A stretch of DNA of 64,000 nucleotides. Source: Meconema thalassinum. Lineage: Eukaryota > Arthropoda > Insecta > Orthoptera > Tettigoniidae. The first letter of the stretch is position 1, and the number at the start of each line of letters is the position of its first letter. The notes under the pieces were generated by a model, which saw only the letters and a list, made by a program, of their open reading frames with translations, was not told the origin of the DNA and searched no databases. This document shows, piece by piece, positions 11,194-23,760 of the stretch. A program made the position numbers and the translations under genes. The DNA lies in NCBI GenBank assembly GCA_946902985.2, contig OX336388.2:289828526-289892525 (forward strand), written 5' to 3'.

Positions 11194-12438
11194 TGTAACG
11201 ATTCGATCCCATAGCGGTTATATTTAAAGGGTTATTCATTTATTATCATATTATTATTATTATTATTAACTAGTACATCCATGAGATGATTTTTATATCA
11301 GATAATTGTAAGCGGTTTTGATTATTATATTCAATTAGATTTTTATTAACAATTACTTGTAAAGAGACGAAGTATTATATATTGCAACAAGACTGGCGAT
11401 ATGGACTAACCCTGTGCGTCACAAACTGAACGACGTAGTAAGAATTTCACCACGGCAAACTGCGTCATTTTCCTGAGATGTTAAGAAACACACTATGGTG
11501 TAACCAACACGCCATTTTCTACGGTATATACGCGTCAATATATATTGCAAGTTATGAGTCAAGAATGGAGAAGGCTAATAGAGAGGGAAGCTGTGACACC
11601 ACGTGACAAGGAAGTCATTAGTATTTGTACCTGCAACATCGGACAAGAATGGCATTGATCTACAGCTCTTAATGAAGGAAGGAAGTTGTAACCTTGCTTT
11701 CTGGGTCCTAATGGACTGAGCACCGAGAGTCGACACTGAACGATGTCTTGCCGACATCTATATCAATACATAATGGGTTATATCCCTGATCAAGAGTCTT
11801 TCTACAGATGGCAACGTACTTAATGAGGATATTTCATAGTAATTGAGATATCACATCATTTTTTTAAACATAAGCGACGTAACAACGAGATCATCGATCA
11901 TTTCTTAAATATGACGAGTCTTCGACTGGGTGAGCCAACAATTCAATAAAACTATCGTCTCTATTATAATTTAACTTCATTTAACTTTCAATTCATTTTA
12001 ATATTCATTTTCTTTTAAATAATTAATTGCCGCATTGAGTAATTTTAAATTCAATTGTGTGACTATCACTATTCTGTTTTATTAATATTTTGTTTTTGCA
12101 TTTAATAAATTCATTCTCTTCAACGTAATGCCTATTTCTTTCATTGTAGTTGGTACTTTAAGGCAATCATACTCCTTGATTAAATACGGATTGGTTAGAT
12201 GACTTTGTCTCACTACGGCCCGGGTAAGTGGTTCTCGACTCTACTGCTGATAGCCGAGGTTAAATCAATAAATTTCGATTCACTATCTTAAATAGGAATC
12301 TGGCGCTCAACAACTTATTATATTACACTATCACAGGTAAGGTCACACCACAGTGTATATTATTTATTCATATCATGTTTGTTTTATTGAACCACAATAG
12401 TCATCACCACGTTTTGTTAACTCATTAAAAATGTTACA
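11194..12438 (+). repeat. Element B, 5' LTR
   Basis: 1245 bp, TGTAACGATTCG ... AAAAATGTTACA. It is the reverse-complement relative of the element A LTRs but clearly diverged from them, so A and B belong to two subfamilies. It contains a 60-codon minus-strand frame, also present in the other LTR, with no recognisable product. Confidence 0.9.
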
Positions 12439-12583
12439 TTTGGCGCCACAAAGTAGGACACGAAAACCATTCGGTATTTAGTCAGAGGAGTGTATAATTT
12501 CAGTGCAAATTGTCAGTGCTTTTGAGGGACAGTGAAGTGAAGTGAAATTTTGGACGGGCAATTGTTATACGGTGTACTTCAAG

Positions 12584-14587
12584 ATGTCGGAGGAGGAGCA
12601 GAGGCAGTTGAGAAGTAGGGATGCAGTCAAGAAAGTTAATTATAAGGAGGTTGATAGCGGTAGCGATGTTGAGAGCGTAGAGAATAATACCAAGATGTCG
12701 GAGGTAAATCTTGAGAATAATCCTGAGAGTAATCCTGAAAATAATCCTGAGGTTAGCCCTGACATGAATACAGAGATAAATCTTGAGACGGATACAGAGG
12801 TACATCCTGAGACTAGTGGTAGTCTAGAGAAAGAAAAGTCTATAGAGATTCCTGAAGATCCATTAACTGCGCTCATAAGGCAGATGAGTAGAGATTTAAG
12901 TGCGAAATTTGATGAAAGTATGAATAAAAATAGTGAAGAGAATAAAAGAAATTATTTGGAATTCAATGGTAAATTTGAGAAATTAGATAAAGATATGAAT
13001 AAAAATAGTAAGGAGATGAGAGAAGAGATGGGTAGGCTAAATCAAGATATGAGTGAAAAATTAAATAAGCATAGTCAGGAGTTCAATGTTAAATTTGAGA
13101 AGTTAGAAAAGAATTGTCAGGAGTTGAATTTGAAGCTTGATAAGAATAGTCAGGAAATGAGAGAAGAGATGGGTAGACAAAATCAGGAAAGTAGGAAGGA
13201 ATTTAATGAGAAGTTTGAACAATTGCATAGAAATAGTAAAACGATCAACCAAAAGCTGGAAGAAAATAGTAAAAAACTAGACAGTGTGGTTAAAGTCAAT
13301 GAAGAATTAAGTATGAAGTATGATATGCTACAGGAGAGTATTCAGGGGGTGAAACAGGAAATCAGAGGTGAAATTAAGGAGGAGGTAGAGATGAAGGCTA
13401 AAGATATTATTAAGACAGTAGATAAGAAATTAGAAGCAGCAGAAAGTAGGATTCAGGAAAGAATAGTAACTGTGATTGAAGAGAAAATAGCAACTCAAGG
13501 TGAAAGTTTTAGCAAATTGGTAGAAGTGGAAACTAGGCAGGTGGTAGAGACTTTAGGGGAAACTGCAGTAGAATTAGTAAAGACAGCCTGTAAGGAGACT
13601 ATAATTGAAAGTAGAATGGAGTCAGACGAGATTTTAGGTGAAAGCAAATTGGAATTAGCGGAGATTTTAGGTGAAATCAGATTAGAGTCAGACGAGATTT
13701 TAGGTGAAAGCAAATTGGAATTAGTGGAGACTGTAATTGAAAGTAGATTAGAGTCATTGGAGATTGTAGGTGAAAGCAGATTGGAATCGGAGGAGATCTT
13801 AGGTGAGGAACGGCAAATAGCGGAGATTTTAGGTGAAATCAGATTAGAGTCAGACGAGATTTTAGGTGAAAATAGATTAGCGTCAGAGGAGATAGTAGGA
13901 GAAAGCATAGTAGAGTTGAAGGAGATTTTAGATGAACGCAGGATAGCTGTAGAAGAGACTATAGAATGTAGCGAAAAAGAAGTGAAGAAGATGAGAGAAA
14001 AGATAGGGATAGAAGTAGGTAAGATAAAGAAAGTACTAAGCACCCAAGAGATTAAGATGCAGACAATCATAGATAAGTTAGATAGGCAAACTAGGGAAGA
14101 ATTTAGTCCTGTGATAGAGGAAGTTAATATGAAATTATTAGTGGCAGAGAAGCGTGCGTTAAGTCATAGTCAGAAGAACATAATTAGTAAACAGGTTAAG
14201 AGGAGGAGAGAGATAGATAAGAGGAGAAGCAATGGGCAACGGCTAAAGAGAAAATTAAATATTAGTAGTGGAGAAGTGAAGGGAAGACATGTAGGTAGAT
14301 ATTTTAGAAGTAAAATGAAAGAGAAGAGAATTAAGTTGTTAGTGGAAAAAGAAATCAGAATGAAAGAGAGAAAGAAAGCATATGATGTGCAGTGGCGTAA
14401 TGAATTAGCCAGACTTGGGGAAATGATAGGAGGAAAGCCGAAGTATAATGTTACTGTTGATGAGTGTAGTCCGAAAGAGGTAGAAAGTAATGTTATAAGA
14501 AAAGAGGAAAATGGAACCCTAGAAAGAGATAGAATTGAAGATGAAGATGGTAAGAACGGTGAAATGCCAGAGAAAGTAGTGATGTAA
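12584..14587 (+). CDS. Gag-like coiled-coil repeat protein of element B (667 aa)
   Basis: First ATG at 12,584, 145 bp after the LTR; the open frame reaches further up only through non-ATG codons. The N-terminal ~110 residues are acidic with short NPE/NTE repeats (ENNPESNPENNPEVSPDMN). The middle is very long heptad-rich coiled coil with KLDKNSQEMREEMGRQNQE-type repeats. It then has a tandem array of 14-16-residue units built on ESDEILGESKLELAEILGE. The C-terminal ~150 residues are basic (KKNIISKQ-, RRREIDKRR-like) and end with a conserved KKAYDVQWRNELARLGE block. I see no zinc knuckle, protease or polymerase motif. Position and element structure suggest a gag-type structural protein; that is inference. 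The full frame is intact. Confidence 0.8.
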   Translation: MSEEEQRQLRSRDAVKKVNYKEVDSGSDVESVENNTKMSEVNLENNPESNPENNPEVSPDMNTEINLETDTEVHPETSGSLEKEKSIEIPEDPLTALIRQMSRDLSAKFDESMNKNSEENKRNYLEFNGKFEKLDKDMNKNSKEMREEMGRLNQDMSEKLNKHSQEFNVKFEKLEKNCQELNLKLDKNSQEMREEMGRQNQESRKEFNEKFEQLHRNSKTINQKLEENSKKLDSVVKVNEELSMKYDMLQESIQGVKQEIRGEIKEEVEMKAKDIIKTVDKKLEAAESRIQERIVTVIEEKIATQGESFSKLVEVETRQVVETLGETAVELVKTACKETIIESRMESDEILGESKLELAEILGEIRLESDEILGESKLELVETVIESRLESLEIVGESRLESEEILGEERQIAEILGEIRLESDEILGENRLASEEIVGESIVELKEILDERRIAVEETIECSEKEVKKMREKIGIEVGKIKKVLSTQEIKMQTIIDKLDRQTREEFSPVIEEVNMKLLVAEKRALSHSQKNIISKQVKRRREIDKRRSNGQRLKRKLNISSGEVKGRHVGRYFRSKMKEKRIKLLVEKEIRMKERKKAYDVQWRNELARLGEMIGGKPKYNVTVDECSPKEVESNVIRKEENGTLERDRIEDEDGKNGEMPEKVVM

Positions 14588-17557
14588 ATTTATATTACCG
14601 ATAGTTACTCTTCCGTATGACTTAAATATTAAGTAATGAAGTTTAATATGACTTAAAAGAGGTAGATAAGAAACCTGCTGTGTGTAATTTTAATTCAGTC
14701 GTGAAGTTAGGATGGTAAGGGGCGCGTAGTGCCTACGCTTATTGATTTAGATTGACTAAAATCATTTAATTTGGAAGACAAAGGTTGTCGTGCTATTGAG
14801 CAATGCAGGTAAGTTGAATGTAGGTCCTTAAACTGCAGGTAAGTTGGATGAAGTGAGAATTAAATTTTAAAAATAGGAAGGTTATTACATAGGTAAGTAA
14901 TCGAAAGAAAGTAATAATTATTATGGCAACCATAATTAAGAATATAATGGTAATAAAGATTTAATTCAAAAGTGAGTGAAGATAAGATGATACAGTGGTA
15001 ATAAAACTAGTGAGTTGAAGAATTAAGTATTGATTTAATAAAGAAGTTTCAGTTGAGGACAGCGAGGTTATCAGCGGATATATGTTGAGAAATTTAAGTG
15101 GTTTAGAATTGTTAATGGTAATGCGTTGTATGAATTAACCAACATCGGGTTGAAATGAGGAAGTAGTAACTAATTAGGACATCTGGTACTTGTTGACAGA
15201 TATGTGTGTGTGTATGTGTGTATTTTCACGTAAATGGACGTGAGTTTGAAGAAGTAGGCCAACGAAGGTAATGCCGTTGAGCAATGTGGTTTTAAAGTTT
15301 TGGTAAGATGCCAAATGAAGTTTTTTAAGGAGGAAGTTTTGGTAAGATACCAAATGAAGTTGTTTTTTGAGGAAGTTTTTGGTAAGATGCCAAATGGAGT
15401 TATAATGGAGGAAGTTTTGGTAAGATGCCAAATGAAGTTTTAAGAAGGTTTTGGAGGATGAAGTAGGTCAGCAAGGTATATTCCGTTGAGCAATGAGATT
15501 TTTTATGGTATCTACGGGACTACGTGAAGTTAATAAGGGAGTTTTTTTTTAAGTATATATGGATGTATGCACACAAGGTAATAAGAGATTACAAAGGTAA
15601 GATTGTCCAAGTTTTTGTTACAGTTACGCACGTTTTAAAGATATTACAAGGCTTGTTATTGAGCTAAACCACTTTGTAGTAAAAAGTTACTGATGATTAA
15701 TAACGAATTAATGATGTGGTAGATTGTTGTCCTACACACAGGTTAAAGTAAAGATAATAGTAATAATTAAAAGGTTGACATAATATTTACTAATATTGAA
15801 AGGAATTTGTTATAATTCGACGTTTGAGGATTTAAAGATAAATCTTTTTTTTTAGTAGACAGGAAATTAAAGTTTTATTTATGTCATACGGAGTTAGTAA
15901 AGATAAGTTAATATTTTGAAGGAAGAATAAGTTGGTAAGATAAGTGTATACCTAAGGGGTAATAATGAAGTTTCAATTAAAGGCAGGTGTAAGTTACGCA
16001 TTTAATTTGATAGAGAAGAAAGTATCTGAACTGTGTTAGAACTCAGAACTTGCTTTATGAAGTGATTATGGGAGAATATTTGCTAATTAAGAGTGTCGGT
16101 GTTATTGACTATCAACAGGAACACTGTCATTATTTTAGGAAGACAATAGCTAGGAAAGCATAGTATGATGTTATTATTCCAAGGAATTAGTCGAAGCATG
16201 GACGATTTTTTTTTAGCTGAAATTTAGTGTGTTATTGGTCAGTAAGAGGTGACCTGTAACAGTAAGAAGAAGTGGGATTATACCACGAATAGGGGAGGTT
16301 TTTTTGTATGTGACGTGTGATGTCACGATGAGTTTTGAGAGATTCTGGTATAGCAAGTGTGAGCTATACTCCAGGCGGTCAGAACAAGTAGGAAGTGGTG
16401 TTTGGAGGACACGGTACTTAATTAAGAGTTTTGAGAGAAAACTAAGGGGGGTTTTTAGGCATTCAGCAAAAAGTCAAATCATGAATAGACTAAGTTCAAA
16501 GTATAAGAGCATTAATATTTTGTGGAACGAAATATTTATTCCGAGGAGTTTGTCATGTGTTTTTGTGAAATAGTTTAGTGATATACGTAATTCAGGTATT
16601 GAGTAGTATTTTGTCCAAGTCTTAATCATTTTGTTATGGTAAGTAAGGAATGACGTTACGGTAAAGTTATATCTTGACGCTAAGTTAAATTTTATAAAGT
16701 GAACGAGAAGTCAGATTTTATGTTTATTGGTGATTTTGAAAATCCAAGTTATTGTTTTCGAGAAGTAGTAAAGAGGAATTATGGTTTTATGAGAAGTTAA
16801 GAAGTCGTGGAGACTTAGGAAGTATTAATTTGGAAGGAGGCGGCCGTGGCCTAAGAAAGAATTAAGCCACGAAGGCAGGTGAGTAGTAACTTGGATATTT
16901 AAATGAACTGTTTAATAACTGCTTTGAGGTATTTCGATGTCATTATGTATTTGGGGAAATATTTACATGTATGACATATGCACTGAAATAGGAATTGCCT
17001 TAGGTATTTTGCTAAGTTATTTTTTTCTTCAATTATTGAAATTTTACTGCATTTGAGTAATCCCTTTATAAAGACGAAAGGAATATTGTATTGTTTGCAT
17101 CCTATTATCGTGTGCTGTAATAGTTATTATGGGTTAATCAGCTGGTATTACAACAATGTACTTCTACGCCAGACTGATATACAAAAACTACGTTCAAAAG
17201 AGATGAAGCCAAAATTGTATGTCATGCATACGATCACCGAAATATAAACGAGTGCAGCGTTGACATATATGTCAAAAATAAAAGTGAAGGGCATTTTATA
17301 TGTATATTTTTTACAGCTCGTTTAATACATAAAGAAGAATGAACATTATGAACATTTGGAAGAATGAGAAATGATAGTACAAATATGTAAAGTGAAAAGA
17401 GTATGTTCTTGTATATTTTTATGTATTGTTGAAGGGTATTATTTGTATGTTGTCGTTATGGGGGTATTAATATTTAAATTTGTATTCATTTGTGTAGGAT
17501 GTGTAGTGATATAAATAATGTTACATTTTATTTTAAATTATTTATATCAGGGGCGAT
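14588..17557 (+). other. Element B interior, 3-kb non-coding region with short repeats
   Basis: No frame longer than about 90 codons and no pol motif. At 15,295-15,440 a unit containing TTTTGGTAAGATGCCAAATG is repeated four times at roughly 40-45-bp spacing; element A has only two copies (about 20,070-20,130). GCTACCAAAG-like hairpin potential comes from the palindromic TTTGG...CCAAA within each unit. Confidence 0.7.
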
Positions 17558-18802
17558 TGTAACGATTCGATCCCATAGCGGTTATATTTAAAGGGTTATT
17601 CATTTATTATCATATTATTATTATTATTATTAACTAGTACATCCATGAGATGATTTTTATATCAGATAATTGTAAGCGGTTTTGATTATTATATTCAATT
17701 AGATTTTTATTAACAATTACTTGTAAAGAGACGAAGTATTATATATTGCAACAAGACTGGCGATATGGACTAACCCTGTGCGTCACAAACTGAACGACGT
17801 AGTAAGAATTTCACCACGGCAAACTGCGTCATTTTCCTGAGATGTTAAGAAACACACTATGGTGTAACCAACACGCCATTTTCTACGGTATATACGCGTC
17901 AATATATATTGCAAGTTATGAGTCAAGAATGGAGAAGGCTAATAGAGAGGGAAGCTGTGACACCACGTGACAAGGAAGTCATTAGTATTTGTACCTGCAA
18001 CATCGGACAAGAATGGCATTGATCTACAGCTCTTAATGAAGGAAGGAAGTTGTAACCTTGCTTTCTGGGTCCTAATGGACTGAGCACCGAGAGTCGACAC
18101 TGAACGATGTCTTGCCGACATCTATATCAATACATAATGGGTTATATCCCTGATCAAGAGTCTTTCTACAGATGGCAACGTACTTAATGAGGATATTTCA
18201 TAGTAATTGAGATATCACATCATTTTTTTAAACATAAGCGACGTAACAACGAGATCATCGATCATTTCTTAAATATGACGAGTCTTCGACTGGGTGAGCC
18301 AACAATTCAATAAAACTATCGTCTCTATTATAATTTAACTTCATTTAACTTTCAATTCATTTTAATATTCATTTTCTTTTAAATAATTAATTGCCGCATT
18401 GAGTAATTTTAAATTCAATTGTGTGACTATCACTATTCTGTTTTATTAATATTTTGTTTTTGCATTTAATAAATTCATTCTCTTCAACGTAATGCCTATT
18501 TCTTTCATTGTAGTTGGTACTTTAAGGCAATCATACTCCTTGATTAAATACGGATTGGTTAGATGACTTTGTCTCACTACGGCCCGGGTAAGTGGTTCTC
18601 GACTCTACTGCTGATAGCCGAGGTTAAATCAATAAATTTCGATTCACTATCTTAAATAGGAATCTGGCGCTCAACAACTTATTATATTACACTATCACAG
18701 GTAAGGTCACACCACAGTGTATATTATTTATTCATATCATGTTTGTTTTATTGAACCACAATAGTCATCACCACGTTTTGTTAACTCATTAAAAATGTTA
18801 CA
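17558..18802 (+). repeat. Element B, 3' LTR
   Basis: 1245 bp, same start and end as the 5' LTR and apparently identical to it. It is followed by the GTTC target duplication and then by element A sequence. Confidence 0.9.
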
Positions 18803-18806
18803 GTTC

Positions 18807-20839
18807 ATCTTATTAAAATTTAACTTAGCCTCAAGATATAACTTTACTGTATCGTCATTCTTACCTACCATAACAAAATGATTAAGACTTGGACAAAATA
18901 CTACTCAATAAACCTGAATTACGTATATCACTAAACTATTTCACAAAAACACATGACAAACTCCTCGGAATAAATATTTCGTTCCACAAAATATTAATGC
19001 TTTTATACTTTGAATTTAGTCTATACATGATTCGACTTCTGGCTGAATACCTAAAACCCCCCATAGTTTTCTCTCAAAACTCTTAATTAAGTCCTACAGA
19101 CATCACTTGTTCTGACCGCCTGGAGTATAGCTTATTCCTACTACACCAGAATCTCTCAGAACTCTCAACAACTCATCGTGACATCACACGTCACATACAA
19201 AAAACCTCCCCTATTCGTGGTATAATCCCACTTCTTCTTACTGTTACAGGTCACCTCTTACTGACCAATAACATCCTAAATTTCAGCTAAAAAATCTTAC
19301 ATGCTTCGACTAATTCCTTGGAATAATAACATCACACTTTGTTTTCCTCACTATTGTCTTCCTAAAATAATGACAGTGTGCCAGTTGATAGTCAATAACA
19401 CCGACACTCATAATTGGCAAATATTTTCCCATAATCACTTCATAAAGCAAGTTCTGAGTTATAACACAGTTCAGATATACTCTGCTCTACCAAATTAAAT
19501 GCGTAAATTACAGCTGCCTTGAATTGAAACTTCATTATTACCCCTTAGGTATACTCACCTTACATTACTAACTTATTCTTGTCTTCAAAATATTAAACTT
19601 ATCTTTACTAACTCCGTATGACAAAAATAAAACTTAAATTTCTCGTCTACTAAAAAAATGATTTAACTTTAAATCCTCAAAACTTCGAATTATAACAAAT
19701 TCCTTTCAATACTAGTAAATATTATGTCAACCATCTAATTATTATTATTATTATCTTTACTTTTACCTGTGTAGGACAACAATCTACCTCATCATTAATC
19801 ATCAGTAACTTTTTACTACCAAGTGGTTTAGCTCGATAACAAGCCTTTGTAATATCTTTAAAACGTGCGTAACTGTAACTAAAACTTGGACCATATTACC
19901 TTTGTAATCTCTTATTACCTTGTGTGCATACAACCATATATACTTTAAAAAAAACTCCCCACATTAACTTCACGTAGTTCCGTAGACACCATTAAAAAAA
20001 CTCATTGCTCAACGGAATATACCTCGCTGACCTACTTCATCCTCCAAAAACTTCTTAAAACTTCATTTGGCATCTTACCAAAACTTCCACCATTATAACT
20101 CCATTTGGCATCTTACCAAAAACTTAAAACCACATTGCTCAACGGCATTACCTTCGTTGGCCTACTACTTCAAACTCACGTCCATTTACGTGAAAATACA
20201 CACATACACACACACATATCTGTCACCAAGTAAGTTACCAGATGTCCTAATTAGTTACTACTTCCTTATTTCTACTAGATGTTGGATAATTCATACAACG
20301 CATTACCATTAACTATTCTAAACCACTTCTAAATTTCTTCAAATATATCCACTGATGACCTCACTGTCCTCAAAATGAAACTTCTTTATTAAATCAATAC
20401 TTACTTCTTCAACTTTTTAATTTTATTACGACTGTACTACATCATCTTCACTCACTTTTGAATTAAATCTTTATTACCATTATATTCATAATTATGGTTG
20501 CCATAATAATTATTACTTTCTTTCGATTACTTACCTTAGTAATAATCTTCCTACTTTTTTCAATTTAATCCTCACTTCCTCCAACTTACCTGCAGTTTAA
20601 GGACCCACATCAACTTACCTGAATCGCTAAATAGCATCACAACCTCTATCTTCCAAATTAAATGACTTTAGACCACCTAAATCAATAAGCGTAGGCACTA
20701 CGCGCCCCTTACCATCCTAACTTCACGACTGAATTAAAATTACTCACAGCAGGTTCCTTAACTACCTCTGTTAAATCATACAAAACTTCTCTACTTAATA
20801 TTTAAGTCATACGGAACAGTAATTATCGGTAATATAAAT
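18807..20839 (-). other. Element A interior, non-coding part downstream of its gag
   Basis: Inverse-orientation relative of element B 14,588-16,690, diverged by substitutions and small indels. No gene beyond small chance frames. It includes two copies of the GGCATCTTACCAAAA repeat unit. Confidence 0.7.
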
Positions 20840-22024
20840 TTACATCACTACGTTCTCTGGCATTTCACAGTTCTTACCACATTCATCTTCAATTCTATCT
20901 CTTTCTAGGATTCCACTTTCCTCTTTTCTTATAACATTAATTTCTACCTCTTTCGGACTACACTCATCAATAGTAACATTATACTTCGGTTTTCTCCCTC
21001 TCACTTCCCCAAGTCTGGCTAATTCAGTACGCCACTGCACATCATATGCTTTCTTTCTTTCCTTCATCTTTCTTTCTTTTCCCTCTATCAACTCAATTCT
21101 CTTTTCTTTCATTTTACTTCTAAAATATCTACCTTTAGGTTTCATTTTCATTTCTCCGTTACTATCACTTAATGCTCTCTTTAGCCGTGGACTATTGCTT
21201 CTGCTCTTATCTATCTCTCTCCTCCTCTTAACCTGTTTACTAATTATGTTCTTCTGACTATGACTTAACGCACGCTTCTCTGCCTCTAATAATTTCACAT
21301 TAATTTCCGCTACACCGTCATTAAATTCTTCCCTAGTCAACATATCCTCTTCACCTAAGATTTTCTGCATCTTAATTTCTTGAGTGCCTAGTATTTTCTT
21401 TATCTTACCTACTTCTATCCCTATCTTTTCTCTCATCTTCTCCACTTCTTTTTCACTATATTCTATAGTCTCTTCTATAGCTGTCCTGCTTTCATCTATC
21501 ATCTCCGCTGATTGCTGTTCCTTACCTAAGCTACTTTCATCTATGTCTAGCATCTCTACCAACTCTACTATGTTTTCTCCTATTATATCCGCTAACTGCT
21601 GTTCATCACCTATAATTTCTTCTACAGCTATCCTGCTTTCATCTAAAATTTCCTCTGACTCTAATCTGATTTCACCTACAATCTCCTCCAACTCTTCTAT
21701 GCTTTCTTCCTCTATCTCCTTTGACTCTACTCTACTTTCACCTACAATCTCCTCCAACTCCACTATGTTTTCTTCTACTATCTCCTCTGACTCTAATCTA
21801 CTTTCAATTACAGTCTCCTTACAGGCTGTCTTTACTGATTCTATAACTGAGTTCTCCATCCACTCCTGATGTCCTTTTCTTTCTTTCTCTCTCCTTTCCT
21901 GACGTTCTCTATCTAATTTATCAAACATCTTCCTACTCTCCTGATTTTGTCTATTCATTTCCCTCATGATATCAGCTAATGAAATTTCATGGACCTCTAA
22001 AGACTTCTGTTTCTTATCTGCCAT
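20840..22024 (-). CDS. Gag-like coiled-coil repeat protein of element A (394 aa)
   Basis: First ATG at 22,024 (MADKKQKSLEVHE). It is homologous to the element B protein: the basic ALSHSQKNIISKQVKRRREI block and the C-terminal KKAYDVQWRTELARLGE block are nearly the same. It is much shorter, because most of the acidic NPE region and the long coiled coil are missing. The central array is again made of EEIVGESRVESKEIEEE-type units but with a different number and order of repeats. There is no pol motif. The intact frame in an element with diverged LTRs suggests selection or a fairly recent insertion. A structural gag-like role is inferred from position. Confidence 0.75.
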   Translation of the reverse strand: MADKKQKSLEVHEISLADIMREMNRQNQESRKMFDKLDRERQERREKERKGHQEWMENSVIESVKTACKETVIESRLESEEIVEENIVELEEIVGESRVESKEIEEESIEELEEIVGEIRLESEEILDESRIAVEEIIGDEQQLADIIGENIVELVEMLDIDESSLGKEQQSAEMIDESRTAIEETIEYSEKEVEKMREKIGIEVGKIKKILGTQEIKMQKILGEEDMLTREEFNDGVAEINVKLLEAEKRALSHSQKNIISKQVKRRREIDKSRSNSPRLKRALSDSNGEMKMKPKGRYFRSKMKEKRIELIEGKERKMKERKKAYDVQWRTELARLGEVRGRKPKYNVTIDECSPKEVEINVIRKEESGILERDRIEDECGKNCEMPENVVM

Positions 22025-22168
22025 CTCGAAGTACACCGTATAAAGATTGCCCTTCCAAAATTTCACTTCACTTCACTGTCCCCCAAAAGCACTGACAATT
22101 TGCACTGAAATCATACACTCCTCTCCTAAATACCGAATGGTTTTCGTGTCCTACTTTGTGGCGCCAAA

Positions 22169-23485
22169 TGTAACATTTTTAATGAGTCCTAAACTGTGGT
22201 GATGACAATTGTAATTCAATTTTAAACAAACATGATAAGAATATATAAATACACTGTGGTGTGACCTTACCTGTGATAGTGTAATAGGATATAATAAGTT
22301 GTTGAGCGCCAGATTCCTATTTAAGACAGTGAATCGAAATTTATGAATTAATCCTCGGCAGTCATCAGTAGAGTTCGAGACCACTTACCCGGGCCGTAGT
22401 GTAACTGAGTTGACTAACCATTCAGTATTTATTTATAAGGGTAGTTAATTTGCCTATAGTATTTGCTAACTACTATGAAAGAAATAGGCATTACGTTAAT
22501 GAAAATGAATTTATTGACTCAAGAACAAAATACTAATAGTTACAAAAAAGAATTTAATTTACCAACTGCGGTTTAATTATTTAAAAGAAAATGAACATTT
22601 AAATTACTTGAATAAAAAAAGCTTGACTCTAAATTGCAAATAGAGACGGAAGTAATAATTGTTTATGCTCACCAACTTGCAGCTTTGTCATTTTGAATGT
22701 TATAACAGATAACCTTAATGTTCCTTCTCATATTCAAAAAAAATGTTGTAGTATGTCATAAGATACAGCATACTACGTTCCATTGTGTTGCCATCTCTAG
22801 ATTTATTGTAGTATTCAACTATAAGCCATTGTCAGCTTATATATATATCTTGTCAACATTGTGGTTATTATGTCGAGACATGATGTATGCAAAATCTATG
22901 AATGAGCTTTCAGGTAGCAGTCGTGGACCTCAGTCGCTGCTCCCTTTGTATAATCTGTCACTAATGACTTGTCGTTCACTAATAATGTTGTAGACGCGGG
23001 TTACAGCTTATATCTTCCTTGTCACGTGGTGTCACAGCTTCCCTCTCTTTAGAAGCAAGCTACCCCTTCCCTTTCATGACTCCTTACTTGCAATTTCTTG
23101 TTGCGTACGTACATTAGAAATGGCGTGATTCTTTCACAATAAGGTGAAATATGAAGCTTCTATTCCTTCCAGAAGGAACTCGATGGTCGAACTCGTGATG
23201 GTTACTCATGACAGTGACGCTGTATGCCGTGGTGAAATAACTACTACGACGTTCTGTTTGTGACGCATAGGGTTAGTCCATATCGCCAGTCTTGTTGCAA
23301 TATATAATACTTCGTCTCTTTACAAGTAATTGTTAATAAAAATCTGTCTGACTATAATAATAAAAACCGCTTACAATCATCTGATATAAAAATCATCTCA
23401 TCGATGTACTAATTAATAATAATAATAACATGATAATAAATGAATAACCCTTTAAATATAACAGCTATGGGATCGAATCGTTACA
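22169..23485 (-). repeat. Element A, 5' LTR
   Basis: 1317 bp, TGTAAC...GTTACA. Primer-binding-type TTTGGCGCCACAAAG lies directly inside it on the minus strand. It is followed at 23,486 by CTAC and the resumed gypsy integrase text. Confidence 0.9.
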
Positions 23486-23489
23486 CTAC

Positions 23490-23745
23490 CAAGTTCTCAT
23501 ACGAACGGCAAAACACTTCGACATCGACACTCCAAGAGGTAAACAGACGATTTCTGTGGACAGACTGAAACCAGCATTCTTCTTGCACGGCCTCCAAATC
23601 CCTGCACGTGGAACAGACAATCCGCCGCCATCCTCAATTCCTAATACTTCCGAACAAGACAACAACTATCAGACCAGGATTACCAAATCTGGTCGACAAG
23701 TTATCTTACCTCGTAGATTCCAGGACGTTGTCACTGGGAAGGGAG
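23490..23745 (+). pseudogene. Gypsy integrase C-terminal end
   Basis: The frame resumes the sentence broken at 9074: TPRGKQTISVDRLKPAFFLH is the conserved C-terminal beta-barrel region of gypsy integrases. Its tail ends with TRITKSGRQVILPRRFQD, the usual last motif. A purine tract GGGAAGGGAG (23,736-23,745) sits directly before the LTR as the polypurine tract. Confidence 0.8.
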
Positions 23746-23760
23746 TGTGTGGCGGATGTT

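Larger units (their letters stand above)
11194..18802 (+). mobile_element. LTR element B: young gag-only LTR retrotransposon inside element A
   Basis: Two 1245-bp LTRs (11,194-12,438 and 17,558-18,802) are offset by exactly 6364 bp with no length difference, and every stretch I compared is identical. GTTC flanks both sides (11,190-11,193; 18,803-18,806). After the left LTR comes TTTGGCGCCACAAAGTAGG, whose TGGCGCC start fits a tRNA-Lys-type primer-binding site. Before the right LTR lies a purine-rich CAGGGGCGA (17,548-17,556). It encodes one gag-like protein and no visible pol, so mobility would need enzymes from elsewhere. Confidence 0.9.
9079..23485 (-). mobile_element. LTR element A: gag-only LTR retrotransposon interrupted by element B
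   Basis: Direct LTRs lie at 9079-10,354 and 22,169-23,485, both TGTAAC...GTTACA, with a CTAC target duplication at 9075-9078 and 23,486-23,489. Orientation is minus: the primer-binding-type sequence TTTGGCGCCACAAAGTAGG lies just inside the right LTR (read on the minus strand from 22,168), followed by the gag-like gene (22,024-20,840). Apart from element B (11,194-18,802) the interior holds only the gag-like gene and about 3 kb of non-coding DNA. No RT, RNase H or integrase motif is present. Confidence 0.9.

Noticed and set aside
13495..14070. Long minus-strand frame (191 codons) opposite the element B gag
   Set aside because: It is the mirror of the repetitive coiled-coil coding DNA; Ser/Ile-rich composition follows from the Glu/Asp codons on the other strand. 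The same applies to 21,384-21,869.
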